From Frateuria sp. Soil773 (GTDB taxonomy: Bacteria > Pseudomonadota > Gammaproteobacteria > Xanthomonadales > Rhodanobacteraceae), in NCBI RefSeq assembly GCF_001428405.1, contig NZ_LMSL01000034.1:101446-165445 (forward strand): a stretch of DNA of 64,000 bases. The letters are read 5' to 3'. Shown piece by piece: positions 1 to 8,331 of this stretch. The notes under the pieces are model-generated. The model saw only the letters and a program-made list of their open reading frames with translations, was not told where the DNA came from and did no database searches. Within the stretch, counting starts at the first letter, position 1, and every line of letters begins with the position of its first letter. Made by a program: the position numbers and the translations under genes.

Positions 1-1
1 C

Positions 2-2704
2 ACGTTTTCCGCGCCCAAGTCATTCTCCATCGCTTTTGCTGCCGCCGATCCCGCGTTGCGTGATCGCATGTTGGACACGCATCACAAAGCCGTGGAAACC
101 GGCCTGCGCATGATGGAACTGCACGCGGCGGAAACCCGGCGCGGCCACGGCTCGAAAGACGTCATCGAAGTGGATGGCCTCCTGGTCTCTCGCCACACCC
201 ACTATGCCGCTCGCGAACACGACAAGGTCGACGGGACGCCAGGCACCGGCATCGACATGCAAGTGCACACGCACGCCCTGGTTTACAACGTGTGCTTGGG
301 GAAGGATGGCAAATGGGCCACGCTCGAACCGCGTGAAATGTATGCCTGGAAAATGGCGGTGGGTGCAATCTATCGCGCCGAGTTGGCCAAGGGCCTGCAA
401 GCGCTGGGTTTCGGCATCGAAGACGACATTCGCTTGGATGAAAATGGCCAGGTCAAGGACCGGTTTTTCAAGGTCAGCGGGGTGCCCGACGAGCTGGTGC
501 GCGAGCGCTCCGGTCGCAGGAAGCAGATCGAGGCCTTCATGGAAGCCAACCCCGAGGCCTCCGCGCAGGAGGCCACGATGGCCACGCGAGCCGGTAAGGA
601 TGAGCCATCGTTTGGCGAGCTGGTCAACAGCATCTGGAAGGATGAATTGAACGACTGGCGGGCGCGCAACCCGGGCCAGTTTCCGCAAGACATGCGCGAA
701 TTGTTGAACCGCCCGTTGACGCCCGAGCAGCAACAGGAACAAGAGCGCCAAGCCCAGCGCACGCAGCAGGAGCAGGACAAGGAGATCCTGGACGAGCTGC
801 ACGAAACGCAGAGCGTGTGGTCGCGCAAGGATTTGACTCGGGCGATCGCCGAACGCTCAGCGGGCAAACGCGACGCCGCCGGGATCATCCATGAAGTGTC
901 CCAGTTCCTTGGCCGGAACGACCTGGCTCTGATCCTGCCGGAAGCGATCCACAAAGACGATCGCGGCGAAAAATTGGCCCGGCGTCACCGTGCGGTGCGC
1001 TTTGCGGATCCGAAGGTGGTCGCGCAGGAGCAGACATTGGTGCGTGAAGCACTGGCGCGCAAAGACGAGCAAACCATCCGCCTCGATCCCGAGTCGGTGA
1101 AAGTGGCCGTGGCTGAGATGGAAAAAGAGCGCGGTTTCCAGCTCAATGCTGAGCAGCTGAAATCCGTGGATTTCGTGTGCCTGGAATCCGGGGGCGTGGC
1201 CGTGGTCGAAGGCCGCGCCGGCACCGGCAAAACCACGTCCGCCGATGCGATCGTTAAGGCTTTCCAGGCCAGCGGCTTCGAGGTGATTGGCGCCGCAACC
1301 GGTTGGGATGCGGCGAAAAAACTGGAAAGCGAAAGCGCGGGCGCCATCACCGGCCACTCGATCGCCTCACTCAATGCGAAACTCGACAAAGGCAAAATGC
1401 AGCTCAACGACAAGACCCTGTTGATCGTCGATGAGGCCGGCATGGTGGGCACCCCTTCGCTCACGAAACTCATGAGCCACGCCCATGCGGCGGGCGCGAA
1501 AGTGTTGCTCCAAGGAGACAAGCTCCAATTGCAGTCCGTGGAGCGTGGCGGCCCCTTGCGCTTGCTCGCCAAGGAACTCGGCAGCGTCGACTTGCGCGAC
1601 ATCCGGCGCCAGCGCCACCAGGCCGACCGGGACACCGCCCACGAATTTTACGCAGCCGGCGACGACACCTTGCGCAGCCGCGGACAAAACCTGGCCGCGG
1701 GCACCGCGATCCTCCAACGCATGGAACAGCGCGGCCAACTTCAAGGCTACGCCGACCGCGACCAGGCGAAAAAATACCTCGTGCAAGACTACATGCAGTC
1801 ACCGTTACCGGCCCGCGAAAAACTCATCATTGCCGGCCCCCGCGCGGATGTGGCGGAACTCAATCATCTGGTGCGCCAGGCCCACCGCGATCGCGGTGAA
1901 CTGGGTCCCGATGTGGCGGTGGACGTGCGCCACCCGCGCACGGACGTGAAGGAAACCGTGGCGCTGGCCGTGGGCGACCGGGTCCGCTTCGGCAAGAAGG
2001 ACGAAGACCTCGGCCTGGTCAATGGCACCCGGGCCGTGGTGACCGGACTGACGAAACAGAAGGATGGCCACGTGCACATTGAGGCCACCATCGAAAGCGA
2101 CATCAAAACGCAGGACGGCCGGAAACTCAGCTTTTCGACGGCGGACTACGCGTATCTCGAACATGGCTATGCGGGCACCGTCCACAAGAGCCAGGGGCAG
2201 GGCAAAGAACAGGTCTTCCACTGTTTCCACCGTGGCATGACCGATCGGCAACTCTCCCTCGTCGCCTTCACCCGCGCCAAAGATTCGTATGCGATGTATG
2301 GCGGTCCAGAAATTCACGACATCGGCATCGACGCCTCATTCGCGACCGACCGCTTGCAAACGAACGCGTTGACCGAGGGCTTGCATGGCAAGACCACGCA
2401 GGAGGTCATCCGCGAGCGAGCGGCCGCGCTGGAAGCCCAGACCCGTGCGGACAGTGAAGCCAAACGCCAGGCGCGGAACGAACCCCACGCCATGCGTGAG
2501 CAGCCCACGCCTGAGCGGCCCACCGCGGAACAGACGGCTGAGCGGCAACCGGACCCGCGCACCGTGCGCGCCGCGGAAGCCTTCCGAGGCATCCGGGAGC
2601 GTCTGGTGGCCAAGGCGCAGGAACGCGAGCGCGAACAGTCCCGGGCGGCCGCACGGGAGCGCAAGCGGACCCGTGAACGGTCCGAAGGCGGGTTGTCGCG
2701 CTGA
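2..2704 (+). CDS. traI: MobF-family conjugative relaxase-helicase TraI (5' end outside window)
   Basis: This is the C-terminal 900 residues of a TraI-type protein that nicks DNA at oriT and unwinds the transferred strand. The frame is already open at position 2 and reads TFSAPKSFSI, the conserved MobF motif, so the N-terminus with the catalytic tyrosines lies left of the window. The histidine triad of the relaxase metal site is encoded around 262-292 (HTHALVYN). A RecD-type helicase follows, with Walker A (GRAGTGKTT, 1211-1237), Walker B (LLIVDEAG, about 1418-1441) and the late motif HKSQGQG plus TRAKDSY (2185-2290). The last 120 residues are charged, Arg/Glu-rich and probably coiled. No terminator is visible before the next gene. 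MobF class is confident; the plasmid family is not resolved. Confidence 0.95.
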   Translation, partial: TFSAPKSFSIAFAAADPALRDRMLDTHHKAVETGLRMMELHAAETRRGHGSKDVIEVDGLLVSRHTHYAAREHDKVDGTPGTGIDMQVHTHALVYNVCLGKDGKWATLEPREMYAWKMAVGAIYRAELAKGLQALGFGIEDDIRLDENGQVKDRFFKVSGVPDELVRERSGRRKQIEAFMEANPEASAQEATMATRAGKDEPSFGELVNSIWKDELNDWRARNPGQFPQDMRELLNRPLTPEQQQEQERQAQRTQQEQDKEILDELHETQSVWSRKDLTRAIAERSAGKRDAAGIIHEVSQFLGRNDLALILPEAIHKDDRGEKLARRHRAVRFADPKVVAQEQTLVREALARKDEQTIRLDPESVKVAVAEMEKERGFQLNAEQLKSVDFVCLESGGVAVVEGRAGTGKTTSADAIVKAFQASGFEVIGAATGWDAAKKLESESAGAITGHSIASLNAKLDKGKMQLNDKTLLIVDEAGMVGTPSLTKLMSHAHAAGAKVLLQGDKLQLQSVERGGPLRLLAKELGSVDLRDIRRQRHQADRDTAHEFYAAGDDTLRSRGQNLAAGTAILQRMEQRGQLQGYADRDQAKKYLVQDYMQSPLPAREKLIIAGPRADVAELNHLVRQAHRDRGELGPDVAVDVRHPRTDVKETVALAVGDRVRFGKKDEDLGLVNGTRAVVTGLTKQKDGHVHIEATIESDIKTQDGRKLSFSTADYAYLEHGYAGTVHKSQGQGKEQVFHCFHRGMTDRQLSLVAFTRAKDSYAMYGGPEIHDIGIDASFATDRLQTNALTEGLHGKTTQEVIRERAAALEAQTRADSEAKRQARNEPHAMREQPTPERPTAEQTAERQPDPRTVRAAEAFRGIRERLVAKAQEREREQSRAAARERKRTRERSEGGLSR

Positions 2705-2739
2705 GGCGTTACAAAGTGCCGGTTTTTTCGGTTTGCGCC

Positions 2740-2768
2740 TTGACGATGCAAAGGTTAGGCCTAGGGTG
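2740..2768 (+). promoter_or_regulatory. Element-type promoter (copy A)
   Basis: TTGACG at 2740-2745, a 17-bp spacer, then AGGGTG at 2763-2768, ahead of the gene starting at 2803. The -35 and spacing match five other promoters in the element, but the TGAG element they share is missing here. The spacer ends in the 8-bp palindrome TAGGCCTA. Confidence 0.45.
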
Positions 2769-2802
2769 AGGGTGAGAAACCCCACACACCCAGGAGTGCA
2801 CC

Positions 2803-3495
2803 ATGGCCGATTTCACCGACGAGCAACGTCAGGAACTGTTCGACAACTTCAAACGCGGACTCACCGAGCGGCGGGCTCAGGAACGGGCGCAGGAACGCAC
2901 CGTCGAACCGCAACAGGAGGCCGCTCCGGCGCAGGCTGAGCAGGCACAACAAGAACCCAGCGCGGTGCGCGAACCCACTCCGCTGGAACAGGCCCAGCAG
3001 GCCCGGGCGCCCAGCCTGGGTGCGCAACGGCCGCCCATGCCGCAGCGTGAGCCCGAACCTGCCCACGAAGCGCACCAGGGCCGGAGCCAGATGCCGCCTT
3101 TGCAATCCGAGCAAGAGGCCAGTGTCGAGCACTTGCGGGGCGCGAAACTGATGGATTTGCCCCTTCCCGGTCATGCACGCGAGCGGACTCCGACTGAGGA
3201 TTTCATGTTGGACTCGCAGCGGCGTGCCGCGGTGAAAATGGCGCCGACCTTGGGCCAGCAGGCGCAGGACACCGGTCTCGCACCGAATGCGCCGGATGGG
3301 GTGGAGCAAGGTAAAGAGCAGGGCCAGGGCCAGGGCGAAGGGAAGGCGGGCCAGGAACGGCCGAACGATCCCAGCTACTACACCCAGTTTTCGCAGACCG
3401 TGGCCTTGCCGAAGCGCGACGAACAGTCGATGGAGAAACAGGCGGCCCGTCGTCAGGTGGATCGCAGCCGCAGCCGTGGCGGCATGGGCTACTGA
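2803..3495 (+). CDS. Gln/Glu/Ala-rich hypothetical protein downstream of TraI
   Basis: A 230-residue protein I do not recognise. The N-terminus (DEQRQELFDNFKRGLTERR) is helical and charged. The rest is low-complexity, rich in Gln, Glu, Ala and Pro, with no membrane segment or signal peptide; the C-terminus is basic (RRQVDRSRSRGG). It starts with ATG about 35 bases after a promoter-like element and is closed by a strong terminator, so it appears to be a one-gene transcript. Its composition resembles the charged tail of the relaxase just upstream. A transfer accessory role is only an inference from position. Confidence 0.8.
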   Translation: MADFTDEQRQELFDNFKRGLTERRAQERAQERTVEPQQEAAPAQAEQAQQEPSAVREPTPLEQAQQARAPSLGAQRPPMPQREPEPAHEAHQGRSQMPPLQSEQEASVEHLRGAKLMDLPLPGHARERTPTEDFMLDSQRRAAVKMAPTLGQQAQDTGLAPNAPDGVEQGKEQGQGQGEGKAGQERPNDPSYYTQFSQTVALPKRDEQSMEKQAARRQVDRSRSRGGMGY

Positions 3496-3519
3496 TCCGC
3501 CCTGCATTTCCATGAAGCC

Positions 3520-3549
3520 AAGGGCCGCACACGCGGCCCTTTCCTTTTT
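3520..3549 (+). terminator. Rho-independent terminator
   Basis: Perfect 9-bp stem AAGGGCCGC / GCGGCCCTT with a 4-base loop (acac), followed by TCCTTTTTC. It closes the gene ending at 3495. The stem is identical to that of the terminator at 12173-12202. Confidence 0.9.
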
Positions 3550-3561
3550 CGTGCGTGCACC

Positions 3562-3590
3562 TTGACAGTCATATGGTTTCTGAGACGTTA
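3562..3590 (+). promoter_or_regulatory. Element-type promoter (copy B) for the small membrane-gene cluster
   Basis: TTGACA at 3562-3567, 17-bp spacer ending TGAG, and ACGTTA at 3585-3590, directly followed by GAGGTATCCCGACC. The copy at 14861-14889 on the other strand has the same spacing and nearly the same bases through the expected transcription start. Confidence 0.65.
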
Positions 3591-3618
3591 GAGGTATCCC
3601 GACCACGGATCCATCCAC

Positions 3619-3933
3619 ATGTCCGACCTCTCCATCTTTCACATCATTGCAATCGCCGTCGCCATTTACGCCTCCGTGCTTTGCCTTTTGGCGCTCACCC
3701 GCCGGGCGCTTTTCCACGCCTTCCTACGAACGGTATTTGATGCATGTGTGGGCATCTTCGCGGGGATTTTCACCTTGCTGGTCTCGGCTGGATGTTTTGG
3801 ATTGATTCTGGGTGAACATCACCCGCTCGTGTTGATTTGTCTGATCACCTTTCCAGCAGTGACCTGCATGGTCGCCGTTTTTGCAGCTCGTCCCTCGAAA
3901 CATGCGTTCTCGAACGCAGACGCGGAAGCCTGA
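3619..3933 (+). CDS. Small integral membrane protein
   Basis: A 104-residue protein with three predicted hydrophobic helices (about residues 6-26, 42-64 and 70-90) and a short polar C-terminal tail. No family is recognised. It is the first gene behind promoter copy B and opens a chain of six closely packed or overlapping genes reaching 6172, several of them membrane proteins, so they are very likely one transcript. The start is the ATG at 3619. Function unknown; a role in mating-pair or envelope interaction is possible but not shown. Confidence 0.75.
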   Translation: MSDLSIFHIIAIAVAIYASVLCLLALTRRALFHAFLRTVFDACVGIFAGIFTLLVSAGCFGLILGEHHPLVLICLITFPAVTCMVAVFAARPSKHAFSNADAEA

Positions 3934-3935
3934 TC

Positions 3936-4184
3936 ATGACCACCGACGAAACCACTCTCTACACCGCCCTTCGCAAGGCTTCCTATTCCGCCCAGGGCCG
4001 GTGCGCCCAAACCCTCACGTTGGACGTTGCCAGCCGTTTGGGGATGCGCACGGTGCGCCTCGATGAGCTGCTGGCCGCGTGGGCGCGGGCGGGGTGGTGG
4101 GAAGACGGCGACGAATGGTTTGCAGGGTGCTTCACCGATGCGGCGCCGCGCACCATTGAGCAGTGCGAGCAGGTGGCCGCGTGA
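3936..4184 (+). CDS. Small soluble hypothetical protein, HTH-like
   Basis: An 82-residue protein starting at the ATG at 3936, two bases after the previous stop. The segment LTLDVASRLGMRTVRLDELLAAWARAGWWEDGDEW resembles a winged-helix fold with a tryptophan-rich wing, but no named family is recognised. Its stop overlaps the GTG start of the next gene (GTGA), which suggests coupled translation. Longer in-frame starts exist upstream but would overlap the previous gene heavily. Confidence 0.7.
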   Translation: MTTDETTLYTALRKASYSAQGRCAQTLTLDVASRLGMRTVRLDELLAAWARAGWWEDGDEWFAGCFTDAAPRTIEQCEQVAA

Positions 4185-4486
4185 ACGACTTTCTCTATCA
4201 GGTTTCATACAAAACCACGGGAATGCTCCTGGCTCTGCTGATCTGCTACGGCTTCCTTGTCTATCCGCTTTTCACCAGCGTGGTGCTGGCCATCTCGATT
4301 GTTGTTGGCATGAGCGTTTGGATCCGCAGCGGTCAACGTGGTGCCGAAGCCGAAGCGGTAACGAGAATGGTCGAAGCCGGGGTGGCTGTGGTGAATGCTT
4401 ATGAGCTTGGGCGTGAGCACGAGAAAAGCGCCAAACGTCAGGAACAGCCCATCAAGAGCCACACCCACGCAGGACCCACCCCATGA
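4181..4486 (+). CDS. Small membrane protein
   Basis: A 101-residue protein read from the GTG at 4181, which overlaps the previous stop. Two adjacent hydrophobic helices (about residues 12-45) are followed by a soluble charged tail with AEAVTRMVEAG. An alternative GTG at 4163 would add six residues. Its stop overlaps the next ATG (ATGA at 4483). No homologue is recognised. Confidence 0.7.
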   Translation: MNDFLYQVSYKTTGMLLALLICYGFLVYPLFTSVVLAISIVVGMSVWIRSGQRGAEAEAVTRMVEAGVAVVNAYELGREHEKSAKRQEQPIKSHTHAGPTP

Positions 4487-4665
4487 CCCCACACAACCTC
4501 ACGCTGACCGCCGGCCTCTCCCTGTTGGCAGGCGCCTTCGTTCTCCCTCTGGTCGACGAGGCCTACTGGTCGCATGTGGTGATGGGCTGCCTGGCCGGGC
4601 TTGCCGTCGTGGTCGTGGGCGCAGTGCGCAGGGGGAAGCGGTGGGATCCGAGGAATTACGCATGA
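4483..4665 (+). CDS. 60-residue two-helix membrane protein ending in PRNYA
   Basis: A very small protein with two hydrophobic segments (LTAGLSLLAGAFVLPLV and VVMGCLAGLAVVVVGAV), overlapping both neighbours by four bases. The last codons (DPRNYA) contain GAGGAATTACGC just before the ATG of the next gene, so the ribosome-binding site of that gene is embedded in this C-terminus. The same arrangement, including the PRNYA ending, recurs at 5575-5594. Confidence 0.7.
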   Translation: MTPHNLTLTAGLSLLAGAFVLPLVDEAYWSHVVMGCLAGLAVVVVGAVRRGKRWDPRNYA

Positions 4666-5594
4666 GCACTCTTGATCACCTGGCGCCACCCAGATTGCTC
4701 GAAAAACTGGCAGTCCGGTTCTACTCCGACATTGTCGGTCAGATCAAACACCCATATCCGCTCTGGCTTGCCGTCGACAGACTGGCCAAGTTGTGGCTCG
4801 TCGTGGTTGTGATTACGCAGTTCGCATGGCATCCCATGACGCACTTACACGGCTTGCAAGCGTGGATGTGGAACGGATCGGTCATTGTGGCGTTTCTGTC
4901 CATTCAATGGATTCCCATGGAACGGAAGCGGGCCCGCGCAAGTAAACCAGCACCAATAGAACTTGTGGCCCTGGTTCGGGATGAGTTGGCCAATGAGCCG
5001 TTGGTGCCAGAGAAGGACAACGGGCCTTCGCGTTTTCTGCTTCTTGACGAACCTGAGCTCTCGGCTGCTCAAGTGTGGCTGGTTTTGGCGTGGCAAGAAT
5101 GGGCGGGTCGGCGTGCGCTCATCGAAAACGTGGTCATCGCGGACAGCATTGATGAAGTCAGGCAATGGGCCGATAGCAAGAGCATGGATCCCATCTACAT
5201 CGTCAGCGAAACCGAGTTGGCGGTTGCGCAAAAACGCTATGGCGATTGGTGGAACTGGGAAAAAAGCACGCGCAAATACGTGCGGCTTTGGAGGAATCGA
5301 CTGCACAAGGTCCGGGCCAACTCGGGCAATGGAGCGGAGTGGGATGCACGCCACTTCGAGAACAGCGAAGAACGGGATCGCCAGATTGAAATGGAAGGGG
5401 TTGGCTTGGAGAAGTATTGGGAGGCTCATGCGACAGAGCCACCTGAATCGAGCTCGATTACCCGGGCGGAATGGATTGCCGAAGTGCGTCAGATCGGGAA
5501 GGAGGAATGTGATGCGCGTTTGGCCGAATTTTGCAGTTGGTTAAGTGATCAGGATGAAAGACAGGCCGCTGGGGCGCCGAGGAACTACGCATGA
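4662..5594 (+). CDS. Membrane-anchored hypothetical protein, 310 residues
   Basis: The N-terminal part has two hydrophobic segments (about residues 38-55 and 68-85). The rest is soluble and Trp/Glu-rich, including WNWEKSTRKYVRLWRNRLH near residue 205. The ATG at 4662 overlaps the upstream stop and sits behind a GAGG site coded in the previous gene. It ends GAPRNYA, like its upstream neighbour. No domain is recognised; the topology suggests an inner-membrane protein with a large cytoplasmic part. Confidence 0.75.
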   Translation: MSTLDHLAPPRLLEKLAVRFYSDIVGQIKHPYPLWLAVDRLAKLWLVVVVITQFAWHPMTHLHGLQAWMWNGSVIVAFLSIQWIPMERKRARASKPAPIELVALVRDELANEPLVPEKDNGPSRFLLLDEPELSAAQVWLVLAWQEWAGRRALIENVVIADSIDEVRQWADSKSMDPIYIVSETELAVAQKRYGDWWNWEKSTRKYVRLWRNRLHKVRANSGNGAEWDARHFENSEERDRQIEMEGVGLEKYWEAHATEPPESSSITRAEWIAEVRQIGKEECDARLAEFCSWLSDQDERQAAGAPRNYA

Positions 5595-6172
5595 ACGAAT
5601 TAACCTTGGGCTTGGCGCTAATTGCGGTCGGTTTGATGTCACCGTGGATCCTGTTGTGCGTGTGGGTGTGGCGGCATCGTGTGCAGCCCAAGGCACCCAC
5701 GAACGTGGATGAGGCTTCATTGCTCACTCTCTTTGATGAGATCCTGGCCAAGGACCGCGTGGCGCTTTACCAAGCTGGATTCCAAGTCGGTTTGAAGGAG
5801 CCCGAACGCGTTGATGTCGCGGCGTTGTTCGCCTCGGTGCGGCGTCGATTCCACATCGAAGACGAAATGGATGCGGTGGATCCGGCCTATCTCGAAGGGC
5901 AAAGGGCGGGCGAAGCCGAGCGAGTAGCAGCTAAGCCTTATCGCCCCATCCTGGGCGAGATGATGCCGCGAGCCCCCGATTTCCACACGGACACCCGCAT
6001 GTCGGAGCAGGTGGTCCAGGACTTCTTGAAGACCCAGGACATGTCACTGGCCGTGCGACGGGCCCTTGCCAGTTGTCGAAGACGCGGATGGCCAGGTGCA
6101 GCCCAGGCAGGACCGCAAGCGGAGTCGGTGCTGATGGCATCACTGTCTAATCGGAGCCAAAATAGTCGATAA
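5591..6172 (+). CDS. Membrane-anchored hypothetical protein, 193 residues
   Basis: One N-terminal transmembrane helix (about residues 6-28) is followed by a soluble acidic domain with a short region rich in Arg, Gly and Gln at the end. It is the last gene of the overlapping cluster: its ATG at 5591 overlaps the previous stop and uses the GAGG embedded in the PRNYA codons. Downstream lies the palindromic operator of the HipBA pair. Function unknown. Confidence 0.7.
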   Translation: MNELTLGLALIAVGLMSPWILLCVWVWRHRVQPKAPTNVDEASLLTLFDEILAKDRVALYQAGFQVGLKEPERVDVAALFASVRRRFHIEDEMDAVDPAYLEGQRAGEAERVAAKPYRPILGEMMPRAPDFHTDTRMSEQVVQDFLKTQDMSLAVRRALASCRRRGWPGAAQAGPQAESVLMASLSNRSQNSR

Positions 6173-6184
6173 AGAGCCCCAAGA

Positions 6185-6204
6185 GATACCTTAAATAAGG
6201 TATC
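6185..6204. promoter_or_regulatory. Perfect palindrome, likely HipB operator
   Basis: Arms GATACCTTA and TAAGGTATC (9 bp each) around AA, 39 bases before the hipB start. HipB of E. coli binds TATCC-N8-GGATA in its own promoter. This site has the related ATACC-N8-GGTAT layout, so autoregulation is likely. Confidence 0.75.
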
Positions 6205-6242
6205 ATAAGACACCCCTTAGGGCTTTCGCGGGACGCATCTCC

Positions 6243-6602
6243 ATGAAAACGCTCAACGATCTGGTTTCCTCTCGACGCCGGCAAGCCGTGTCCATCGAGG
6301 AATTTCCGCTGGCCGTCGGTGCACGGGTGCGGCGTCAGCGGATCGCCTTTGATTTGCGTCAGTCCGACCTGGCCAAACAGGCCGGTGTGTCCGTGCAGAC
6401 CATCAAATCGGCGGAGAAGGGCGAAGCCATTTCCTATGAAAGCCTGCTCCGCGTCCTGTTGGCGCTCGGTCACGGTGGGGACTTTTTACAGATGCTGGAT
6501 TCCCCGAATTTTCCTCACCTGCGCGCACATGAGCGCTTCCTCGAACTTAAAACGAGTGCAGCGCCGGACTTAAAAATCAAACGGGTGCGGCCGAAACCAT
6601 GA
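6243..6602 (+). CDS. hipB: HipB-type antitoxin / transcriptional repressor
   Basis: A 119-residue XRE-family protein. The HTH spans about residues 24-78 (VGARVRRQRIAFDLRQ, then SDLAKQAGVSVQTIKSAEKG). In HipBA systems this protein dimerises, binds palindromes in its own promoter and neutralises the HipA kinase. The basic C-terminal tail (KIKRVRPKP) overlaps the hipA start by four bases (ATGA), so the two are co-translated. A perfect palindrome lies just upstream. Assignment rests on the HTH, the gene order and the partner. Confidence 0.88.
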   Translation: MKTLNDLVSSRRRQAVSIEEFPLAVGARVRRQRIAFDLRQSDLAKQAGVSVQTIKSAEKGEAISYESLLRVLLALGHGGDFLQMLDSPNFPHLRAHERFLELKTSAAPDLKIKRVRPKP

Positions 6603-7909
6603 ACCTCTCCAAGGAATGGCTGAACAGCCCTGTCCATCAATTGGACGTCGTGACTGAGCACCTGGCCGAGCCAGTCAACGTCGGGCGGCTCAACTACGAA
6701 GTGGCCACGGGAACAACATATTTTGAGTGGAGCGCAGAGGCTCAACGCATAGATCTGGACCTTTCTCCGATCATGATGCCGGTGTGGGGCGGGGTGTGGA
6801 GCAGCCGCGACGATCGCGATCTCCCGGTTGAATACCAAGGGCTCCCTGGCCTGCTCAACGATGCGTTGCCCGACGGGTGGGGCCTGTATCTCATGGACAA
6901 GGCCCTGGCGCGTTTGGGCATCCGGCCCGAACTCATCACGCCGGCCACTCGCCTGGCCTACCTGGGCAACCGGGCTTGGGGCTCGCTGTCCTTCTCGCCC
7001 GTGATCGAGGACGAACACGGTGAAGTCATGGCGTTGGAGACGCTGGGTGAGCAGATGGAGGCCACGATCGAAGGCCACCTTGAATACGTCTCCAACGAAC
7101 TGCTCAGGGCCGGCAGTTCCCCGCAGGGCGCGCGTCCCAAGGTCATGGTGGACTGCGATGCCAAGTTTCAAACGGCGCGTGTCACCACTGGGACACCGGC
7201 GCCTGGCCAGCGGTCGTGGCTGATCAAGTTTGCCTCGCGCGACGAGCCCGAAGATGCGCCGCTCATGGAACAGGTTTATATGGACTGCGCCCGCAGCGCG
7301 GGGTTGCAGGTGATGGACAGCCGGCTCCTGGACCTCAATGGCAAACCGGCCTTCGCCACGGAGCGTTTCGATCGGCAGCCGGACGGGCGGGTGTTCTGTC
7401 ACACCTTGGGCGGCTTGCTGCATTTCTCCCATCGCGCGATCGGCTTGGACTACATCAACGTGTCCGAAGCGATGGACGAGTTGGCGGTGCCCGAACCTGC
7501 CTACCGACAGGCCTATATGCGGGCCGTGTTCAACGCGGCCATGAGTGTGCGGGACGACCACGCCAAAAACTTCGCTTTCGTGCTGGGGGCGGACAATGAG
7601 TGGGACATCTCCCCAGCCTATGATCTGACCTACATGACCGGGCCGGGCGGTTATCACACGATGACTTTCGCCGAAGGCACTGGGCAGGATCCAACGCAAG
7701 AGGATCTGCTGAAAGTCGCCCCCCACTACCGTGTTGAGCAAACTGAGGCCAAGCAGATCATTGAAGCCATGGTGCAGGTTGCCCGGCAAGTCGGCACGAT
7801 GGCCCGCGGCCTGGGCGTTGGGCGGGCCACTTTGGCTCCCATCGAGAAACGCTTGAACGACATCAGCAAGTCCATCATGCCAGCGCGTGATCGAGGCCGT
7901 GGCCGTTGA
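6599..7909 (+). CDS. hipA: HipA-type serine/threonine kinase toxin
   Basis: A 436-residue protein of normal HipA length. It has the N-terminal couple_hipA domain (DALPDGWG near residue 85), an ATP-binding region (SPQGARPKVMV) and the kinase core with the catalytic loop DDHAKNFAFVLG and DISPAYDLTY near residues 318-345. E. coli HipA phosphorylates glutamyl-tRNA synthetase and induces dormancy; the target here is unknown. All motifs needed for activity look intact, so the toxin is probably functional and would stabilise the element. Confidence 0.92.
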   Translation: MNLSKEWLNSPVHQLDVVTEHLAEPVNVGRLNYEVATGTTYFEWSAEAQRIDLDLSPIMMPVWGGVWSSRDDRDLPVEYQGLPGLLNDALPDGWGLYLMDKALARLGIRPELITPATRLAYLGNRAWGSLSFSPVIEDEHGEVMALETLGEQMEATIEGHLEYVSNELLRAGSSPQGARPKVMVDCDAKFQTARVTTGTPAPGQRSWLIKFASRDEPEDAPLMEQVYMDCARSAGLQVMDSRLLDLNGKPAFATERFDRQPDGRVFCHTLGGLLHFSHRAIGLDYINVSEAMDELAVPEPAYRQAYMRAVFNAAMSVRDDHAKNFAFVLGADNEWDISPAYDLTYMTGPGGYHTMTFAEGTGQDPTQEDLLKVAPHYRVEQTEAKQIIEAMVQVARQVGTMARGLGVGRATLAPIEKRLNDISKSIMPARDRGRGR

Positions 7910-7954
7910 CCTCGAACAGCTCGCGCTCAGCTCAGTGGGCTGCTCTCTAATCGA

Positions 7955-8329
7955 CTATAAAGCGATCGGCCGGCTCTCCCGCGTGAACCGTTGAGCCAAT
8001 TTCTCGAAGCCGTCGATCGCATCGAGCAACGGATAAAATCCGAGCCACCGCAGCTGATCCGCAGGCAGCGTGACATCCACCAGGCCGGTTTCCGTGCGCA
8101 CCACGGAATGGGGCATGACCCACACCTCGGGCCAGCCATCGGGGTGCATCACCAGGAAACCCCGCACAACCTCACCACCATGCTTGGTCACGTAGGCGGC
8201 CGCGTTCTCGTGGCAACGGCCTGGCAACGCCCCATCGAATGCCAGACACGTCAGCGGCTCACCCCGGCGATCCAGGCGCCAACGGGCCACGGCGGCGTCC
8301 ACCGCAGCCCTGTAAGCCTGCTCGCTCAT
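7955..8329 (-). CDS. Conserved hypothetical protein, partner of HNH endonuclease
   Basis: A 124-residue soluble protein, with no signal or membrane segment. Visible features are a CHENAAAYV segment (a Cys-His pair near residue 39) followed by a beta-rich region (GGEVVRGFLVMHPDGWPEVWVMPHSVVRT). Such Cys/His spacing with a GF.V.HP.G.. pattern appears in small papain-like or toxin-partner proteins, but I cannot name a family. Its start lies two bases after the stop of the HNH endonuclease gene, so they are one operon and probably one function. Confidence 0.7.
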   Translation of the reverse strand: MSEQAYRAAVDAAVARWRLDRRGEPLTCLAFDGALPGRCHENAAAYVTKHGGEVVRGFLVMHPDGWPEVWVMPHSVVRTETGLVDVTLPADQLRWLGFYPLLDAIDGFEKLAQRFTRESRPIAL

Positions 8330-8331
8330 GC

